Source: Methanobacterium sp. (GTDB lineage Archaea > Methanobacteriota > Methanobacteria > Methanobacteriales > Methanobacteriaceae). Taken from it: 19,021 nt of DNA. Position numbers and translations under genes: made by a program. Positions 15,194-19,021 of this stretch are shown here, piece after piece (positions within the stretch are counted from its first letter, which is position 1; each line of letters starts with the position of its first letter). The stretch covers positions 3,036 to 22,056 of the forward strand of contig PMGM01000037.1 in assembly GCA_003158115.1 (NCBI GenBank). Direction: 5' to 3'. The notes under the pieces were generated by a model. The model had not been told where the DNA came from, did no database searches, and saw nothing but the letters and a program-made list of their open reading frames with translations.

Positions 15194-16219
15194 TTGAACG
15201 ATGAATCTAATGATTTAACACAATTTAAAAATCAGAATAAAATTCGGACCATTGCACTTGAAGAAACTTATGCAACCCCTAAATTCATGCAGGTTCAAGC
15301 AGAAATGATGAAATCCGATCCTTCAGAAGCTCCGGAAGGATTTGCTAAACTTATAAAACAACTCATAGATGTTGACAAAGGCAGAATCGATGCGATGGAT
15401 CAGGCAGGAATAGATGTCCAAGTATTATCATTATTCTCTCCAGGTGTAGAACAAATGGAAGCATCTATGGCTGTAGAAATATCAAAAGATGCAAATGACT
15501 ATATTGCCAGTGCAATAAAAAGGAATCCTACACGTTTAGCCGGATTTGCAACTTTACCAACTGTTGTTCCAGATACGGCTTCTGATGAATTAGAACGCAT
15601 GGTCAAGGAACATGATTTTAAGGGTGCGATAATCAATGGTCATACCAATGGCCGATATCTGGATGATGAATTCTTTTGGCCCATACTTGAACGTGCAGAG
15701 AATTTGAAAGTTCCAATATATCTTCATCCAACACTGCCTCCAAAATCTGTTATTGAAGCTTCATATACTGGTAATTTCTCACAGGAAGTATCAACTCTTT
15801 TAGCACGTAATGCATGGGGTTGGCATATTGAAACTGCTTTACACATTTTAAGAATCATTCTAGGTGGAGTATTCGACCAATATCCAGATCTACAATTTAT
15901 TATTGGTCACATGGGTGAAGGACTTCCATTCATGCAACAAAGAATAGATGATTCTTTACCTCAAGAAACAATTAATCTTGAACACCCTGTTAGCACATAT
16001 CTCCAGAAGAATATTAATTACACATTCAGTGGATTGAATTATAACCAAACATTCCTAAATCTATTTTTGGAGATGGGTGTTGATCGTATCATGTTTTCAA
16101 CAGATTATCCATTTATACCAATGGAAGATACAAGGAAATTTTTAAATCAACTCCCAGTAAGCAAAGCAGATAAAGAAAAAATAGCACACGGTAATGCTGA
16201 ACGCCTATTACGCATCTAA
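15194..16219 (+). CDS. Amidohydrolase-2 family protein (decarboxylase-like)
   Basis: This 341-residue protein is a TIM-barrel metal enzyme of PF04909 (COG2159), closest in motif style to gamma-resorcylate and 2,3-dihydroxybenzoate decarboxylases. Numbering from the TTG start, the first strand has ALEETYATP (Glu23), the second metal region LHPTLPP (His178), then GHMGEGLPFM (His239) and STDYPF (Asp304). In the characterised decarboxylases the first motif is Glu-x-His; here the His position is Thr25, while the other ligands are kept. The fold and motif spacing otherwise match, so the activity may be altered or use a different metal arrangement. The substrate is unknown; no aromatic catabolic genes are near. 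The start is TTG at 15194, because GGAGGG at 15182-15187 ends six bases before it; a GTG at 15170 is in frame but lies upstream of this site. A hairpin terminator follows. Confidence 0.87.
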   Translation: MNDESNDLTQFKNQNKIRTIALEETYATPKFMQVQAEMMKSDPSEAPEGFAKLIKQLIDVDKGRIDAMDQAGIDVQVLSLFSPGVEQMEASMAVEISKDANDYIASAIKRNPTRLAGFATLPTVVPDTASDELERMVKEHDFKGAIINGHTNGRYLDDEFFWPILERAENLKVPIYLHPTLPPKSVIEASYTGNFSQEVSTLLARNAWGWHIETALHILRIILGGVFDQYPDLQFIIGHMGEGLPFMQQRIDDSLPQETINLEHPVSTYLQKNINYTFSGLNYNQTFLNLFLEMGVDRIMFSTDYPFIPMEDTRKFLNQLPVSKADKEKIAHGNAERLLRI

Positions 16220-16221
16220 TA

Positions 16222-16256
16222 TATGGGAATAAAATTCTCATAAAATCTCTTTTTTT
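16222..16256 (+). terminator. Rho-independent-like terminator of the amidohydrolase gene
   Basis: TATGGGAAT (16222-16230), loop AAA, and ATTCTCATA (16234-16242) form a 9-bp stem with one G-U pair, followed by TCTCTTTTTTT ending at 16256. It begins two bases after the stop codon. Confidence 0.6.
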
Positions 16257-16299
16257 AGTATAAAATAAATATTTGATATCTAACTCCAATGTTGGGCGG

Positions 16300-16776
16300 T
16301 TAATAATTATTTTTCAAATATGAAGCAAGATTTTCAAATGACTGAGTCCATCCAGTTGTAATAATTTCACTGTAATTTTCGTCTTCTAATTTTATTATAA
16401 GTCTTAATAGTGTTTGTTTACCAACAGACTCAAACAGGGTCTTGAAAGATGCTGATATCCCATTGGGATTTTTATTTATTGAAAAGTCCTTTACATCAAA
16501 GGATAGCTCGTAGGGTGATAGTACTGTAACATAAGTTCCTGTATACTCACCCAAAATTTGTTTGCTATCAGGATTTGGAATAGAGAATCGGAAGTGTCCA
16601 TTTGGACGTACATCAAACTCAATCACATCTATATCAAGACATGCACTATTAAACCATTTAGCTATCTGTTCTGGTTTAGTCCAAGCATTCCACATAGATT
16701 CAATAGGTGCATCAAAGACTTGGTCAATGATAATTTCATGTTTTTCAGGTTCTTCCAACAAATTAATTTTAGTCAA
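16300..16776 (-). CDS. SRPBCC / AHSA1-domain protein
   Basis: This protein of about 158 residues belongs to the START-like SRPBCC superfamily, AHSA1 branch (PF08327), which forms a helix-grip fold with a deep hydrophobic pocket. Typical positions are seen: the first strand EIIIDQVFDAPIESMWNAWT, KPEQIAKWF, then DVRPNGHFRFSI, and the C-terminal helix GWTQSFENLASYLKN that closes the pocket. Bacterial members bind lipids or hydrophobic small molecules or act as stress proteins; the archaeal role is not known, and the eukaryotic Hsp90 co-chaperone function should not be assumed. The in-frame ATG at 16785 would be only one base after GGAG, so TTG at 16776-16774 is chosen, nine bases after GGAG; the N-terminus is then TKINLLEEPEKHE. 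It converges with the amidohydrolase and stands alone. Confidence 0.85.
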   Translation of the reverse strand: MTKINLLEEPEKHEIIIDQVFDAPIESMWNAWTKPEQIAKWFNSACLDIDVIEFDVRPNGHFRFSIPNPDSKQILGEYTGTYVTVLSPYELSFDVKDFSINKNPNGISASFKTLFESVGKQTLLRLIIKLEDENYSEIITTGWTQSFENLASYLKNNY

Positions 16777-16976
16777 ATATCCCATCTCCTATTATATATA
16801 AAAAGTACATATCCATTCATTTCAACTTAAAAATACATTTATTGACTAGTATTTTATTATTATCTCAATTGTATGAAATAAAATTTCTGATTTTAATATT
16901 GATAAATTATTAATATTTCAAAGTTTAATAATACAATTAATAATTATAGGAAGCGTTTTAAATTGATTTAATTAAT

Positions 16977-18650
16977 ATGAAAATAAGAACTCTTAAGGAA
17001 TTTAAATGCTTAAACCAATTCACTATGCGAAATATAGCAAAAGAAGTACATAACAGTGTTTTCCGCGAAAACCAATTGCATTTCTTCAACTATTTTATTA
17101 AGCATAGCGATCGAAATATTATTGCCGATGCACCAACAGGTATTGGTAAAAGTTTAATTGCAATTCAAATAGGAATCAATTTAGAACGGCCTGGTACTGT
17201 ATTTGTTGTTACACCTACTAAAGATTTAATGAAACAATATGAAAGAGATTATGGAAACTTGGAAGATGTTATGTTACTTGCAGGTAAAAATGAATATAAA
17301 TGTAAGGCTAATCCGGATGTAACAGCTGAATTATGTATACATAAACCCAATGCTCCATGTGAACATAATTATAGTAAAACCAAGGATTCATGTGAATACA
17401 GTAAAAAAATCAACACATTTATGGATTACAAGGTTGTTGTAACCAACTATCATATGATGCTTGCATTGATAAAAATAAGGCCCGCATTACAGTGGGGTTG
17501 TCCACTGATAATATGGGATGAATCACACAAGTTCCAGGATATCATAAGGGAAATGACTGGTATTGAATACAACCATACACGTGCATGTAGAATAATAGAT
17601 GAAGATCTATCACAAACCATATACAAATATTTCCAGAATACAGAAATACCATTAGAAGCAATAAAAACAGAATTAATCCCATATTCAGAAAAATATAATA
17701 CAAAGGAAGATATTTACAAGAAAAGATGGATAGAACGGTTGGAAACTCAACTTCACTATCGTATACAATATGAATATTTACCAGCAGAAAAGTATGAAAA
17801 GATAACCTCAGAAAACCAGCGTGAACAATGTATACGGGTTATTCCAGTGGATTATACCACTCTTAGCAGATCAACTTTTATGGAAGCAGCACCCCAACAT
17901 CTTATGATGAGTGGAACAATACACTATCCTCAATATAATGAAGAAAAACGACTAAAATTAATTGGAAAGATCACTGGAATGGATATGGACCATATCTATG
18001 AAACACCTAAAAAATATCGGTTTGATGAATCTAAAATAATTAAAAAAGCACCCCATAGTTTAAGCATTATTAATTATCGTAACAGTCGTGATTATAAGGA
18101 TTTTAAGCATAGTTACAGTCCACTTTTAAAGTTTTTAGTAAATGAATCTCGAAACACCATGATACATTTCAATGCTATATGGCAGTGTAAAAATATGGTA
18201 ATGGCACTGAAGGATGTGGGATATAAACAACCAGTATACAATTTTCATGAAGGACTGAATAATACAGAAACCAAACAACATATAAAAAAAAGGTTCATCG
18301 AAACTGGTGGATGTATTATTGGAAGCAGTTTACATGAAGGCATAGATTTCCCCGGTGAAGAATTGGAAGTGGTGGTTATTGGAAGATCACCATATGTGCC
18401 GCGTAACGAAGAGGATAAATATCACCCTGGTACCAAGAGCAATATTCCAAATAAAATTCGTAAAACATGGAATGGCCTTGAGCAACGTGGAGTGCACGAT
18501 ATTGAACAGGAAGAATATAGACTTAAAACATTACAACAAATTGGACGGTTACAAAGAACAGCAACTGATACAGGTATAGTTATTCTCTGCAACCAATGGA
18601 CAATCCATAAAGATATTATAAAAGATTTTGAATTGTGTATAACACTTTAA
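16977..18650 (+). CDS. XPD/DinG-like superfamily 2 helicase with Fe-S cysteines
   Basis: This 557-residue protein is an ATP-dependent DNA helicase of the Rad3/XPD/DinG class, which unwinds DNA 5'-3' with a [4Fe-4S] cluster in helicase domain 1. Motifs seen: Walker A DAPTGIGKS (51-59), motif Ia TPTKDLMKQY, four cysteines C109, C120, C128 and C139 in a stretch suited to hold the cluster, the DEAH-type box DESH (181-184), the domain-2 motif V IGSSLHEGIDFPG, and motif VI QIGRLQR (521-527). The length is shorter than typical bacterial DinG (about 640-700) and closer to archaeal XPD (about 550). The expected role is in repair or resolution of DNA structures. The ATG has no ribosome binding site; ATG at Met17 is no better. 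The upstream gap (16786-16976) is AT-rich with no clear promoter. Confidence 0.92.
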   Translation: MKIRTLKEFKCLNQFTMRNIAKEVHNSVFRENQLHFFNYFIKHSDRNIIADAPTGIGKSLIAIQIGINLERPGTVFVVTPTKDLMKQYERDYGNLEDVMLLAGKNEYKCKANPDVTAELCIHKPNAPCEHNYSKTKDSCEYSKKINTFMDYKVVVTNYHMMLALIKIRPALQWGCPLIIWDESHKFQDIIREMTGIEYNHTRACRIIDEDLSQTIYKYFQNTEIPLEAIKTELIPYSEKYNTKEDIYKKRWIERLETQLHYRIQYEYLPAEKYEKITSENQREQCIRVIPVDYTTLSRSTFMEAAPQHLMMSGTIHYPQYNEEKRLKLIGKITGMDMDHIYETPKKYRFDESKIIKKAPHSLSIINYRNSRDYKDFKHSYSPLLKFLVNESRNTMIHFNAIWQCKNMVMALKDVGYKQPVYNFHEGLNNTETKQHIKKRFIETGGCIIGSSLHEGIDFPGEELEVVVIGRSPYVPRNEEDKYHPGTKSNIPNKIRKTWNGLEQRGVHDIEQEEYRLKTLQQIGRLQRTATDTGIVILCNQWTIHKDIIKDFELCITL

Positions 18651-18671
18651 AAAATATAATACTGTCTTTTG

Positions 18672-19021
18672 TTACATCATTGAAGTAACATTATTCAGAC
18701 TTTTTTGTGCAATAAGAAGCTGTGCTTGAGCAACATTTATTCTCTTATTGACTTCATTACTTGGTTGGCCCGTTGATAATGCACTGTTCGCATTAGATAT
18801 TGTGGTATTAGTATTTTCAAGTTGTAGTTGAGCATTTGAATATGCAGATTTCAATGCGATATTTTTAGAGCTATATACACTGGTTCCAAGATATTGATAT
18901 TGGTTCTGTAATGCATCATACGATAATGTAATGGTATTAAGTTGATCATAATTTGTAGATGTTCCAACATTTTTATTAACTGATGAAAACTGGCTCTCCA
19001 TATACCCTAAATACAAGAGTG
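18672..19021 (-). CDS. Asn/Ser/Thr-rich helical protein, C-terminal fragment
   Basis: An open frame of about 116 residues runs from beyond the right edge of the window to TAA at 18674-18672. It has no motif I recognise. The residues are rich in Asn, Ser, Thr, Gln and Ala with regular heptad-like spacing (DQLNTITLSYDALQNQYQYL, KSAYSNAQLQLENTNTTISN, NVAQAQLLIAQKSLNNVTSM), which suggests long amphipathic helices or a coiled coil. The low charge and many Asn-x-Ser/Thr sites fit an extracytoplasmic or surface protein, but no signal sequence can be checked because the start is outside. It converges with the helicase gene, 21 bases apart. The true start is not visible; a TTG at 19016 is simply the first possible start codon inside the window. 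Confidence 0.6.
   Translation of the reverse strand, partial: LLYLGYMESQFSSVNKNVGTSTNYDQLNTITLSYDALQNQYQYLGTSVYSSKNIALKSAYSNAQLQLENTNTTISNANSALSTGQPSNEVNKRINVAQAQLLIAQKSLNNVTSMM

Overview
The window looks like chromosomal DNA of a mesophilic methanogenic archaeon, most likely Methanobacteriales (Methanobacterium-like). The reasons are strong AT-richness, archaeal TATA boxes, T-tract terminators, GGAGG/GGTGAT ribosome binding sites that often sit before TTG starts, and a characteristic gene mix: aldo/keto reductases with C-terminal ferredoxin-like Cys motifs, a DUF4013-type membrane protein, PBS-lyase HEAT repeats, a PAS/HisKA_2 sensor kinase and an XPD/DinG-like helicase. This placement is inferred from protein style, not from a marker gene. 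No rRNA, tRNA, CRISPR array, transposase or phage gene was seen.

Layout. 1-1482 (+): the end of a DltE-like short-chain dehydrogenase followed by an NmrA-like NAD(P)-binding protein, probably one operon. 1576-5164 (-): a 58-residue HTH protein, a frameshifted Fe-S aldo/keto reductase, a DHA2-type 14-helix exporter and a 4-OT-type tautomerase. 5401-7615 (+): an 84-residue membrane protein behind a structured leader, then a metallophosphoesterase with an N-terminal Ig-like domain. 7743-11258 (-): a methyltransferase broken in three places, a YdjM-type membrane hydrolase, a DUF4013-like membrane protein with one frameshift, and a VOC protein whose promoter is flanked by an 11-bp direct repeat. 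11450-12613: a frameshifted Thr-rich one-helix protein (-) abutting a soluble PAS histidine kinase (+). 12770-14723 (-): an intact Fe-S aldo/keto reductase behind a HEAT-repeat protein. 15194-18650: an amidohydrolase-2 protein (+), an AHSA1/SRPBCC protein (-) and an XPD/DinG-like helicase (+). 18672-end (-): the C-terminal part of an Asn/Ser/Thr-rich protein.

No single pathway ties the genes together. The common theme is small-molecule redox, detoxification and export (dehydrogenases, aldo/keto reductases, tautomerase, VOC, amidohydrolase, methyltransferase, exporter), mixed with sensing and membrane functions. Most genes appear to be transcribed singly or in pairs.

The strongest overall observation is that four minus-strand genes each become a continuous, family-like protein when one or two bases are restored at six or seven sites, most of them homopolymers. 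This points either to systematic indel errors in the assembly or to a group of decaying accessory genes. No clear multi-gene novel defence or biosynthetic system was found. The best candidates for new biology are the Ig-like/metallophosphoesterase fusion, catalytic-residue changes in the amidohydrolase and VOC proteins, and two promoters with direct repeats around the TATA box.
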